Source: Cloeon dipterum (Eukaryota > Arthropoda > Insecta > Ephemeroptera > Baetidae). From it: 64,000 bases of DNA. Shown piece after piece: positions 44,330-56,703 of the stretch (position 1 is its first letter; each line of letters opens with the position of its first letter). Under the pieces are notes generated by a model, which saw only the letters and a list, made by a program, of their open reading frames with translations, did not search any database and was not told the DNA's origin. The stretch is taken from positions 30,928,501-30,992,500 of the forward strand of contig NC_088787.1 of NCBI RefSeq assembly GCF_949628265.1. The letters are read 5' to 3'. Made by a program: the position numbers and the translations under genes.

Positions 44330-47300
44330 ATGGCGGTGAAGCAGGCCAGCGGCGCGGCTGCCGAAAAAAAGAAGCCGATCGCCGTGATTTCGCCCCAGAA
44401 GAAGGAAAAGCCAGTGAAAAGTGGCAGATATGAAAAGGCGAAAGACTCGTCTCGAGCGCAATCGGTCAACAACGCACGACGACTCTACTATGCCATTGCC
44501 ATAGCTTTAAACGGTTCAAAAGGCTGCTTTAATTAACTCTTGAAAGTGCTCATTGATTTTTTTGCCCGACAGCTTTTGGCTTTGCATGTCTGCACATGTA
44601 CCACGTATCAACGATGTTTGAAAACGACAGGCATTTTTCACATCTGTCCAATTTGGAGAGAGAAATGACTTTTAGAACTGAAATGGTCTGTTTTAGCAAA
44701 AAATCTCTTTGCTTTTGTAATGTCATTGATTTTGTAGGGTCTCTATTACTTTTACTACAAAACGATCATCGAAGCCCCAACCTTTAGTGATGGTTTAGTG
44801 CTGGTTTTGAACGACAACGTCACCGAGTATCCCTCTGTTATAAACACCCTCAAGAGGTTCAACCTATATCCAGAGGTAAAAAAAATTTCCTCCCATTATA
44901 AAGACTTTGAATTGAATTAAATGTTAAATGCTTGCAGATTGTGATCGGAGCCGCTTATCGGCTCTTCGCGGACGTGACGGGCTGGCTGCAAATTCCCACC
45001 AAGCAGTGCTGGCAGGTGGAAAGGGGCGGAGGGTTGTCCCCGGTGCTCAGCTGCGAGGGCATTGGCGACCCCATGTACTTCTACTTGCAGGCCGTGTGGG
45101 TGTGCGCCGGCCTCACTGCTGCTCTCATTGTCATCTTCGGCACGTACCTTAGCAAAACCTTTGCTGGAGGACTCATTTCAGTCTTGTGCTTCTTCTTCAA
45201 CCACGGCGAGGTATCTTTTCTTCCATTAGTTTGTGCAAAGGTTTGCTCAAATTTCTGATTTTTCGCAGAGCACAAGGGTGCAATGGACCCCTCCTCTGCG
45301 GGAGAGCTTCGCGTATCCGTTTTTGCTCGCGCAAATGCTCAGTCTCTGCTTCCTCCTTAGAGATGCCAGGATGTGCTGGAAAGAGGTTTATTTAAATTTA
45401 ATATAAATAGGAATTAGGCATTAAATCAAACTGAAATTTTTGTTTTTGCTAGAAAACGTTTTGTTCAACATATTTTAGGTGAAACTGGACAAATTTGGTT
45501 AAAATGTGTGTCGTTCAGGGTCTACTGCTCGCCACCACAACAGTTTGCAGCCTGGTCACCTGGCAGTTCTCCCAATTCGTCCTGGCAACTCAGATCGTGG
45601 CAGTTTTGATCTTGTTTGCTGCTGGCATCGTCAAGAAACACATCCTGCTGCTGATTCTCCTGCTCGTCGCTGTAATTTCCTGCCTCGATTTATTATTTCC
45701 TCAATTTTATGTCGCAATTTTAGGCGGCCGTTCATCACAGTTTGCTGCTGCTGGTCGGCAACGAGCTGCTGGCCTCGTCCTTCCTGGTCAGCCTGCTGGC
45801 TGCCTCGCTGCTGGCCATCCTTCTCCTGGAGCCTACCATCAGGTGTCTGCCGCTGCTCCTCAGGGGCGCGCTCACCCTGATCGTCTGCTCGTTGACCGCG
45901 CTGTTCCTCAGGTCTCGCCTCACCGCTTTCCTAAACTCCAACGATGACGTGAGGGTCTCAATTGCTGCCCACATTTTTTAAATATTGAAAGAAAAATGCG
46001 CAGGCGCACATTCTGAATTTGCTGAGGGCTAAACTGGGAAACTACAAGGACTTCCACACCCTTTTGTACACCTGCTCGCCCGAGTTTGACTTTCTCCCCA
46101 TTAATTATTTAAAGAAAATCGGCGAAACGCTGCTGCTGCCGACAGTCACTGTCGTTTTGCTTGCTGTTGCGGTCCAGTGCATGTCTGCAATCATCAACTA
46201 CTGCTCTCAGGAAAGTCTAACGGATAGTGAACAGAAATCTAAGGTAATTTCTGAGGTTTCCACCGTTTTCTATATATTTTTTTAGGTAAAGATTTAGTGA
46301 TGGAAACTGCAGAGAAGTTCAGCCAATTCCGGGTAGTTTTAATTGAGTTTTTGAGATTTGAAAAAGTTGAAATTAGCATCTTGTACAGTTGAAAAATTAA
46401 ATTATTAGCAAAATTTCTTAAAGGCTCCAATTTTACCAATTACATAGATTTTTCCCACGAAAAGATGTGCAAAAAAATTTAATTTGAACCCATTTTTTAA
46501 TAGATTTTATGGACTAAACATGATTAATTGAACCATTTTTTTGTTCCATCTACCCCTTTTCACTCCTTTAAATGCAATTTTTGTAACTATTGCTCTTTTT
46601 GAATTAAATAAGCAGTATTTCCTCACCCTAAATTAATTTCATGTAAATTTAAAAGATGCCAATTTATGATCAAGGGGTAGATTTATGGGTTGTTTATATG
46701 GTTGATGGTTCAAATGGGCAAATAAAATTAGTTAAGCAATGTTTTATTTCAAGATAATAGTACAAAATCATGATTAAAATTAATGATTTAAAGAAATTCT
46801 TTCCAAGAGTTGATTTTAACGGGATAAATTAGAGTTGAACGGGAAATTGGTTAGCAAGAATTCTTTTGGGTATACAAATAGAACAAATAACTCTAAAATG
46901 AGCCTCATAATAATATACAATTCGATTCGTTTTTGGAGTAAGAACGAATTGAAATTGAGACAAGATACCAAAAGTGTTTTGGGGGTCAATTATGGGCTGA
47001 TGTAACATCTGATGGTCCCAAATTTCTGAGCCTATGTTTTATTTCAAGAAAAGGAATAGTAACTTTGCTGGAATATTATAAATATCAAGGAGGGGTTTTT
47101 GAAGGGGGTTGGATTTGAGTTTCAACCTGAAAAATTGTAATGCAAATAATTTAATTGCTGGTTTGAATTTTAGGAATCGGAAGCAACGAAATGTTCTACA
47201 GACATATCAAAATTCGTTGATGCAGAGGTTCTGTATTTCATCCTTCAAACTGCATTTTTCGCGCTGATGGCCGCCATGATAATGCGACTCAAGCTCTTTC

Positions 47301-49929
47301 TAACGCCAAATCTGTGCATCCTGGCCTCCCTCCTAGCCTCTCGCAAGGTATTTCAACACTTTACAAAGTAAACGACTCGAGTCATTTATTCCAGGACAGT
47401 TTTTCAGCGTGATTAAGTCACGGGCGGTGCACTGGGCCATGATTGCCGTGGTGCTCAGTGGGATGTGCGTGCGGGGAATGCAGAACATGAGCCACCAGCG
47501 CAGCATCATGGGAGAATACAGCAACCTGGCCCTGGAGCAGCTCCTCGACTGGGTCGAAACTGAGACTCCGAGGGATGCTGTTTTTGCCGGGCCGATGCCT
47601 CTCATGGCCAATCTGCTGCTCTCTACCAGAAGGCCCATTGTTAACCACCCTCACTACGAAGATGCTGGACTCAGGTACGCATCTTTCAATTGATTTTTAG
47701 AGTCTTCATGGTAAAAAAGAAACCAGGCCATAGTTGCGTTTTTACGGGAAATTTCGAGTTTTGGGAATTTTAAGTGTTTTCTCCCAAATTTGTTCAAATT
47801 GGTCGTAGAACTAAAATTTGGACACCGTAGAACTCGTCTCATGAAGTGGAACAATTTTCCTATTGAGCTCAAAGTGGCAAGGTCATTAAAATCGAATTTT
47901 CGAAATTTAACTCAAATTTGGAAATTAATATTTTGCATTCAATTCAAATCATTATTTTAAATTTTATATAGCTATCTTGTAGAGCGACAAAAAATGGTTG
48001 GATAAGTTTAAGTCTGAAATAGTGGTATGCTTTAGTATAATATAATTGAAAAAACCCATAAAAATTGGTTAATTTTCGTGTCATGAAAAGATTTAGTATT
48101 AATCTCGGCTTCTATTGGTCAGATTTTCAAAACCCATACACCATTAGACTATTCATAGCCTACCCTAGAATGCCGAGGCAGTCTAAGGGTACCAACCTTT
48201 CAACCCCCTTTTTGCACCTTACAAATCGAAAAATTTTACAATTAGGCTTCATGTCTCGGGAGTGATGCTGGTTTGATATATTATTAATGTGAATTGCAAC
48301 TTAGTCAGGAGTAATCTAGCTGATTAATTATTCAAAAATTTGCCTTTATCTAGAATTACGTTGCAACCTTCGCGTACCCAGGCATTAATTCGGGCCGCAG
48401 GACAGAACTCCCCAGTAGTTACCCTCCCGGTGAAGCCGTGCCCTTTCAGGATTTTTCTGACACCACCAACTTTAATTAGTTCCCAAAGTTGGAAATGGAA
48501 AATTTAGAATTTACTTTAAAGGAATTACTTATTATAAAACAAATGGAATTTAAATATTTAATCTATTGATTTGAAATATGAAACTTAATTTTGATAAAAT
48601 ATGAATTTTAGACGAGCGGTTTTAAGATCGCGTAGTTTCTTTAATTACTAGGGTAAAGCAATGAAAGAGGTGAGTTTGTTACTTACAAACTAAAGTATAT
48701 TGTTGATAGGAACTTAAACGATACAGGAGAAATTATATGGTGTGTATTTGATATTAATATTATTATTCACCGGAGAATTGACTCAATAAGAACAGGATTT
48801 GAATATTCGAATTACTAACAGGAATACAACATTAAATGAATTATTATTTTCCAGAATAGAATTTAAAACAGAAGAAAAATAAGCTCAATTAGATTTTGAA
48901 TTCTCACCACTCACTCTGCCAAATTAAAGATGGAAAGTCAAATAGGACGCTCTCCCACACTTGCCCGAAGTCAATGCGTGGATGAAAAACTCTCAAGTGA
49001 CCAGAGTGTTATTTTGTCAAACATTATATAGTGGCAAGTGGGAGTGTCTTTCGATATAACATACGTGAGGTGAGAGTGAGGGTGCAATAGTTTTACAACA
49101 CTTACTTGTGACCAAATACAATACATCTAAGTGCTCAAGGAGTTAAGTGCTTTAGAATATTAAACAACAAAAAGGAATTACGTTAACATTTAGAATTCTT
49201 CTGTTACTTAAGAAAGATTTGGAATTTCGGTAAGAAACATGGATTTGGTTTCCAAAGTGATTACCGAATGCAGGGGAACAATATCCTTAAAAGTAACGCG
49301 TTTGTCAATTTGGAATGGAATCCATTGTGGTACCATGGGGGATTACTTAACGCGGATTAGCAATACTGGCGTAACTAAAAAGTTCGGAAATTTCCACAGG
49401 TACTGGTACCATAAAGGATTCACATTAAATATTTTTTCAATTTCATGGAAGTCTACACGTTAGTGAGGCAAAAAATTTGGTTTTTGTAAATTTACAAAAA
49501 AAATATATTCTTTCTCTTACGGCCTAAATGTATGAGAAAATTATTTAATTCCAGGGAAAGAACAAAGAACGTGTACACGATCTTCAGCCGAAGGAGTCCT
49601 CAGGAGGTGTACAAAATTTTGTCGCAGATGCGCGTTCAATTTGTCGTGCTGGAAGAGAGCTGGTGCTTTAGAGAGAGCAAGTGAGTCGGTATAATTTTTA
49701 AAAGCGACCACCCCAGTGAGTGTGTTTGTTTTGCAGGAAGGGCTGTGGAATGGTGGATTTGTGGGACGTTGAGGAGCCGGAAAACCGGCACCAGCCGCCG
49801 CTGTGCCCGCGCCTCTTCCTGCAGAGCGCGGCGCCGTTCGAGAAGGTCTACCTGAATAGTGAGTACGTGGTGCTTTGGCTCCACTCTCAGTACGTCGAGC
49901 TGTCTCCGATGAAGGAGTACAAGCTCTGA
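44330..49929 (+). CDS. DPY-19-like protein C-mannosyltransferase
   Basis: Twelve exons join into 736 residues: 44330-44513, 44573-44685, 44738-44875, 44938-45210, 45269-45385, 45519-45671, 45724-45948, 46004-46243, 47174-47347, 47400-47674, 49555-49680 and 49737-49929. DPY19 enzymes are multi-pass ER membrane proteins that transfer mannose from dolichol-phosphate-mannose to tryptophans (WxxW) in thrombospondin repeats and some receptors. Family landmarks run throughout: [43 protein letters not shown], the [17 protein letters not shown] segment, [34 protein letters not shown] and [15 protein letters not shown]. The luminal glutamate in the REMTFR segment expected for catalysis is kept. The start lies in a lysine-rich cytoplasmic tail. 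The first donor (G|GTTCAA) is weak but the only one that keeps frame. Polyadenylation signal at 50116-50121. Confidence 0.93.
46244..47173 (+). other. DPY19-like intron 8
   Basis: AT-rich, no recognised element or exon. Confidence 0.5.
47755..48240 (+). repeat. Dispersed repeat family R1 copy in a DPY19-like intron
   Basis: It carries the family blocks in order: AGAACTCGTCTCA, GCTCAAAGTGGCAAGGTCAT, ATCTTGTAGAGCGACAAAAA, AATCTCGGCTTCTATTGGTC, then ATAGCCTACCCTAGAATGCC and CAACCCCCTTTTTGCA. The 61.4-61.9 kb copy matches this one block for block. The rest of the intron (48241-49554) shows nothing recognised. Confidence 0.7.
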
Positions 49930-50115
49930 GGTAAAGCAAGCATTTGATCCTGAAAAGCCATTATGCATTTCCTTACTACTTATTTCGATGTCTAGTCTGT
50001 GAGTTGGCGATTTTGGCCAAGTAACCGAAACTGAAATGAAAGAGCACTGAACTCGCATGCTTTTGAAAAATGCTGTTCCTTTTGATAATATATTTATGTA
50101 TTTATTTGGATTTTG

Positions 50116-50121
50116 AATAAA
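50116..50121 (+). terminator. Polyadenylation signal of the DPY19-like gene
   Basis: AATAAA lies 187 bases after the stop codon. Confidence 0.6.
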
Positions 50122-50161
50122 ACGGTCGACTTTACAAGCAGCATCGTCTTTATTCAACAAA

Positions 50162-51716
50162 AGTGGCAGCGCCTTTTCCCAGCATAATCGCGTTGGCAAC
50201 CAGCGTCCATTCCCTGGCAAAACCATTCCCAGCATCTTTTTTCCCTGTAACTGCGTTTTGTTGCCAAACATATTTTCGCGCGGATTTTTAAATTTAAGAC
50301 CCTAACCTATCCCCAGATGAAATTTTACGTCATTTGTTTCACTGGAAGCATAATTTATCGCCATCTCTTGTGAAATAAGTGTGTTGACTATTTTAAGCCT
50401 TGCAGAAATCAAAACAATAATCGCCGAAATTGTCATCGCCAAATCTCGGGTTTAATCCATCAGCAGAATTTAAAAAACTGCACACCGTTCAACTCGTCTC
50501 ACTCTTCCCTAGATAACAGAAGGGTTTAGAGGGTGATCAACCCCCATCCCCCATCCACCCTATGCATTACAGCTAAGATAAAAATCGCGTCGCTTTGGAC
50601 TTTCCGGCACTTATTCACTAATCGCAAGTCTCTTAAATGAAAAATGATTTACCCTAAACTCCATTGGCTATCTAAAGGAGAATGAGACGAGTTGGACGGT
50701 GTGCAGATATTGCAATTTTGACACTTATAACCCGAGATATAGCGATCACAATGTTGGCAATAATCAGGTTTTATGTATATATGCGTCCATGCATTTTTGC
50801 TAATATAGCAACCACTAAATCTTGGGTTCTAATACACAGAATTGTACAAAATACACACTGTTAGACTCGTCTTGACCTCCCTTAGGTAGTAAAAGGGGTT
50901 TGAGGGTGATCTACCCTCATCCCCCTATGGTTTGAAGTAACGATAAAAATTGCGATTGTACATACCAACTTTTGGGATGGAGACAAAAAAGGCAAATTTG
51001 GGTTGGTGGGCTAATAGATCACCCCCAAAATCGATCGGCTATCTAAGGGAGGTTGAGACAAGTCGCACGGTGTGCAGTTTTCGTAATCCTTTTTGGTAGA
51101 ACTAATTTGAGATGTTTCGGCGATGGAAAAATAGGCAAAACTATTTATTCATATAATTTTTTAGCACAACGGCAATAAAATATTTTTATTTAATATCAAG
51201 GGATAGGGGTTTTAGGTTAACTGTGGCGATTTCTCTGTACCTACTAAAATTATTAGAGTCGACTCACGCTTTTCCGTTCATTTTAGACTTCTCGGTCTGA
51301 TGCGAAGAATACAAATCTTAGAGTACTATCCTACCGAGAAGTGTGAGTTTGTCGAAAAGTGTGAGTCTTCCAGAACTGTTTTGGTTATTAAAAACTAAAT
51401 TTTATTGCCATTATGTGCGTTTGACATGAAGTGGAAACCTATTGACCCCATATTCTTGAACTTTGGGAGCGAGTAGTTAAGCGCCAACGTAATAAAATCA
51501 AAATAAAAGTATGTACGTCAAAATGTTCATTTCGGTGTTTTCTTTCAATAATATGACAATTTACGCCATCTAGACAGCCAGTGTGTGAACAGCACAGTTT
51601 TTTGTTTCTCCTGTAAAATCCCTATTGGCGCATATGCTGGGAATGGATTTGCCAGGGAATGGGCGCATTGGGCGCTGGTTGCCAATGCGAGATACTGGGA
51701 AAAGGCGCTGCCACAG
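50162..51716. repeat. Inverted-repeat cluster: outer arms plus four alternating R1 fragments
   Basis: A block at 50162-50255 (GTGGCAGCGCCTTTTCCCAG, ACCAGCGTCCATTCCCTGGC) reappears in reverse complement at about 51610-51716 (TGCCAGGGAATGGGCG, GGGAAAAGGCGCTGCCAC). Between the arms, fragments of repeat family R1 lie in alternating orientation at about 50430-50590 (forward), 50640-50770 (reverse), 50800-50970 (forward) and 50985-51130 (reverse). Each carries the AACTCGTCTCA or ACGGTGTGCA block. The stretch could fold into a branched hairpin. No target duplication was found at the outer ends. Confidence 0.7.
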
Positions 51717-54700
51717 CTTAAAATGTATACAGTTCTGCGAGGAGAGATCATTCGTTTTCGTTATTCTGTGTCTATAGAGCAAACAAAAAATGCAAGGTGG
51801 AGGTTTTTTTAATTTTTTTTTTTAATTCCATGCATTGTTGCACCGGAAAGTGCGTAAACTGCCGCGATTAGCACCATTTTCTTTTTAACATTTAACAACT
51901 TTGCCAACAATTTGTTCCGATATATTTATATTCAAATGCATTAGGTTTTAGGTGATACAAATTCGTAACAACTTTTAAAGTGTGTGAAAGTTGCAGGCGT
52001 TGTTTGTCTCTTTTGTTTAGTTTCATGCAGCGCAACCTTAAGCCTACTACAGCGGAAAAAGACGAGAGCAAATTACAAATCAATCGATTGAAACCAGCAA
52101 TCAATCCGAATATCCTTAAAATCACTTTTCGTCAATCACAATTCATTTCCAATTCCAATCACATTTTTTTCAACCGATATCCCTCCCACATGGAGAGAAT
52201 CCATCACCGTGTTTTTATTTTGTTTCCTCACGCACGCGTTTCGAATTTGCTCAAAAATTTCGAGTTGCAATGGCGTGCGCTGACCGAAAATTCTCTCCGC
52301 GCGCCGAACGGCCCGTGTCGTAGATCGGCCCGGGCCAGGTTCATTTTGGAATACGAAAAGTTAAGGCCCCGCTTTGACCAAACCTGGCAAGGGCCGACCC
52401 GCCGATCTCGAGGGCCGAAATTCGCTTTGTTTGCGCACGCCACACTAATCACAGCTGAAGCTAATCAAAAAATGGAACGCATAAATCAGATGAGTGAGAT
52501 CTAAATTGCGAAATCTCTTTGCTACATGACACTTTTCTCAGCTGATATTATTCAACCCTCTAAAATATTGGCGCAACTTTTGCAAATAATTAATTCAACA
52601 TGACTTTTGCGTTGAATGTTAAGTAAGAAGCCACCATCTTTAGACGGAATGAGAATATTTTCCCATGATTGAACTAGTTATTAATACAAAACATAATTTT
52701 CATTAGTACAACTTATATTTCTGCATTAATTTTAAGGGATGCGCAAAAATAAACGATTGATTTAAAAAAAAAAAAATCTCAACATGAATGTTATTTCTGC
52801 GAATACAACTGATCTTTGGGAGAATAATCGGCATCAATTTAGCAATTTGTTACCGTTAAAAGTTAATTCTATTTTTGAACACTTGTTTCTTTGCCACTTA
52901 AAACGGTAAATTTTAAAATTTTTCACTGTAATTTTCAAGTTAAATCCATTATCTGGTTTTGCAGAAACAATTGAAAATCACATGTTGGATTTCAAATTAC
53001 GCTTAAAATAGATTTATAAAATTATTATTGGGTTTGCTTACAATTAGATTAAAATTCGCGGGAAAAATGTTAAAAATATTTTGTGGTCATCTCTTAGAGG
53101 AATGATACTGCAAAAGCCTGGAAAATGCTTGTTGCCAATGCATAACCTCGCCCCTTAGGATTCAGTTAAAGCCTAAATTGACCTAAGGAGCGCTGTAATT
53201 TTTTGAGAAAATTGGCTGGAATGCTTTTCAAATGGTAATGTCTCCTTACTTGAAATCCGATTTAATTTCAAAACCAAGAGTTTCCCCAATAAGTGGCATA
53301 CACCGTTGGACAGATCTCGACGAGAGGAATCGGAATATGCCAAGAAAATATGTTCGAGCACTGTAAATTTTGGAGAAAATTGGCAAAATTTAAATTTTTA
53401 CTGTAGGGAGGTCCTTTTTTATTATTGCAAAGTGTTGAACAAATTGTTTATCGATCAATTGTTTATGGCATCCAACAATTTAAATAATTTTCAATTGTTG
53501 CCCAGTATCATTCCACTTTAAAATATCCGAAATATGTATTAGGACAATTGAATACATAAATAATTGGCAATAGAAGACGGTGGCATTCCATCACTAACAA
53601 TACGCAAAAGATGCAAAAATCGAGTGACAGATAAAGAGTGCATTATTATTATGTGTATGTGTCTATTGCTTCGTTTGTTTTGATAGTTTTGTACCTGTGA
53701 GAGTTAGGAAAAAGAATATCGCGCTTTGTACTCTACCGGAGGAGGATAGTCTACTATTTCGGTGTGCCTTGTTCAAAAAAATCTGCAATGAGGTCCTGTT
53801 TGTCTTCAAAGAACATTATTTCATACAGTTTTACAGTAAATGTTGTGTGTGAATGTGAAATTCATTTTTGACACGAAACATCGAGCATCTAGTACTTTTG
53901 ACTCTGGTATACACTTATGTATATAGGCTCTTCCTGTTTCACAATTAATATACAATAATCTCGTTATAATTAACTCGTAATACAATATGCATCGCTTGCC
54001 AACTCAAAATTTGGACAGGGCCCTAGCGCAGGGAATCCCAAATTTTTTTATTTCTCGAAAAGGCGGTCAAAATTTTTAAAAATGAGTGTTTCTCTCAGAT
54101 GAAAGGATTGTGAAATTCCTGGACCAATTTGGATTTTTTTATTTTTGTAAGCTCTGAAGATGGTAGCTGATATTTAAACTTGAAACAGATTTTGAAATTT
54201 TGATTTCAATAATTAAAAATGTGAATTGTTGGTTAAATAACTGTTCCTAGAGTTAAAATTGCTCCATAAATTATTAAAATTGAATTTTAAATCCCTTTTA
54301 ACTTAATCGGAAATTTACGGGTCCAAAACTGACTTTATGGCGAGAAAATCCAAGTCTCGGATTTTGTAAAAGCGCTTCCTCTCAATTGAAACAATTAAAA
54401 TTTCCAATCCAACATTTTCATCCAAGCCAGAACCCTGCTTAAGTTCAGTAACACACAGTCCGTGGTTTGGAGGTGTTTCGGGCATAATTAGTGAGTGTGT
54501 GTATAATTTATAACAATACAAGAAATGTAAGGTGAGAAATTCTCCATGAAATGTGTGTTCGTTTGTACTGCTGTTGCTGTCTGTGGGTGAGAATGCGTGT
54601 CGTCAAACACGCGGCGAGTTGCATTTCGTAAAAATATAGAAAGAGACTGAGCTTGCCTTGATAAAAATACATATCCACATATTCGCATATTATTGGGCCG

Positions 54701-56703
54701 GCCGAGCGCACCCCAGCAACCCTTTTCGTCATTGAAAAAGCTCTCTGCTAAGATAGGAATCGAGTCGCGAGGAGAGTGCGCGGCGCAGCACTTGTTTCTA
54801 GGTCGGTTTGCTGAGTTTTCGTTGGGCTCGGCCCAAACTTTCTGAATTAAAAAATAGAATGTGTTATTTGCTCCCTCGGGTTTGAGGGGGGGCGAACGAA
54901 TGCGGCCCCCCGGCAAAGTTCGAGCCGGCCCAACCGCGGATGGGACACTGTAAAAAAAGAGCAGGTACACAGATCATCGCTCGGGGGTTGCCTCTATGGG
55001 AAGACTGCCTAAGACTATATCTGCTTTAAAAATAGTAGTATCCCTGCTGGAGTAGAAATTCATTCTGCGCATTTTATCGATTTTTAATCCTTAGGGTGCG
55101 ATCTGAGGGGTCGTTGGAATATTATTCAGTTACATCTGCACATGTATATGGGAGATACAAAATTAAATTCGTTCGCAATTTTGCGTAAGCCCTTCAGTGT
55201 TCGAGGAAGCCAACAGGTGGCGCCACTGTATACTTTATATTTGAGAAAGGTGCACTGGAATTTTATACAATCGAATCCTAAGGGTTGAATCAGGTCAAAT
55301 TGCCAAACATTTATTTTGCGGTTTTTGGTTGGAACCTGTCAAAAAGTGCCTCGAGAAACCTGGCGACCAATCAGAGCGAGCCAAGCTTCAAGGCAGGTCA
55401 GCCAGCAGCTACCGTTGGCTGTCGCGGTGGCGCTGCTGTCTCGAACTGGTCAATCAGAGAGAACAGCTTCCTTTTCTGATTGGTTTTCAGGTTTTAGACC
55501 AAAATCCCGCGAAAATAATGGTTTTTTGACTTTCGTCCCGTTACGTCTGTTGGCCGAGTGATTTGGCTGGCGAACCTTACAAAACCTTTGGGAATCGTTT
55601 GAAGAAAGTCTACAATGGAATTATATTCGAAAATACGCATTGGCGCTACCCTCTGGCAACCTTGGACACTAAAGGGCTTTCGGTGAAAATGTCGAACTTG
55701 CCACTTAAGTCTAGAGGGGTACAGTCGTCATCGCTATAGTTAAACACACGCTGGCGCGAATATTCAGTGTTTGAACAAAAATGTTAGGAAGTCTCGTTTC
55801 AAATTGTGGGAACAAAATCAGGGGGTTGATGCCAGTCGTCTTTTAATCAGCGAGAAATGATCAATGAGATGTGTGTTGCTGGTTTTTGTACCGTGTTTTA
55901 CATCGCAGGGGATGTTGTATTAACTTCAATAACCCTGAGTTTCATTGTTATACATTGTATACAGTATAAGGATAAAGAGAGTTGAACTTTCTTTCTTTCT
56001 TGGAGATAAATTTTTGCATGCGCGTGTTTCGAGAGTATATAATGGCTAATAATTGTAGGTATTTTTTTTCGAAATTGATAAACGCTATATAAAACATGAA
56101 ATATCTCGTCAGAGTGAGTGGGAGAGAGTGCTATGTGGTTTTTGTTTTTCTTGCTCCGTTTGTTTGTGGTATAGAGAGGTGTGTGTGGTTACTTTCGTGT
56201 CGAGTAAAATTTTGTGTTGTTTCACGTACACGTCGTTTTACAAAAAAGCCACGTATCTCGCTACACTTTATGAGGTATTTACGGTTCGTTTTTCATCGAG
56301 TCTAGGACGCCAAAAATGTTTTGTTGCTACACATCTCGCTAAGAAGCAACAACAGATACTTAATTGCTCACGCCGCGCCGGACCGAAATCCGGCGCCGTT
56401 TGCAGTAATTTCAAAATGGGCAATTCAGGTTGCCCATGCAGCACGCAATTTCTAGTAATTTGTATCATTAACACCAAACATTTGGACGTGGGGGATAAAA
56501 ATCTATCTTTCTCTTGAGAGAAGAGAACGTTCCCGAAATGTTAGCGTTTCGTCGTACAGAGAAGTGAACGAGAGACAGAGAAGAGATAGAGAAGAGAGTG
56601 CGTGTGCAGAGAAGAAGAAGGAGAGTATACGTTTGCTGACTGTTTTCCGTTTTCAATAAATGGCAGGACGTTTTCGTTTCTGCGCGCCTCGCGCCGCCCA
56701 CAG
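51717..56703. other. Gene-poor stretch, perhaps partly the long 3' UTR of the BTB-BEN gene
   Basis: No convincing protein-coding gene was found. The open frames at 51980-52504 (+) and 54488-54970 (-) lack homology cues and start or stop in low-complexity sequence. GC-rich islands at 52230-52440 and 54700-54930 stand out. At 55340-55490 three CCAAT or inverted CCAAT boxes cluster (ACCAATCAG, TCAATCAG, TGATTGG). Because it follows the minus-strand stop at 56704, several kilobases could be 3' UTR; the CT-rich start of that (56480-56650) is untranslated. Confidence 0.4.

Noticed and set aside
51980-52504. 174-residue + strand open frame
   Set aside because: No domain cue, arginine-rich composition from a GC-rich patch, and an overlapping minus-strand frame of similar quality; not enough to call a gene.
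54488-54970. 160-residue minus-strand open frame
   Set aside because: Low-complexity CA/TG stretches and no family resemblance; more likely untranslated sequence.
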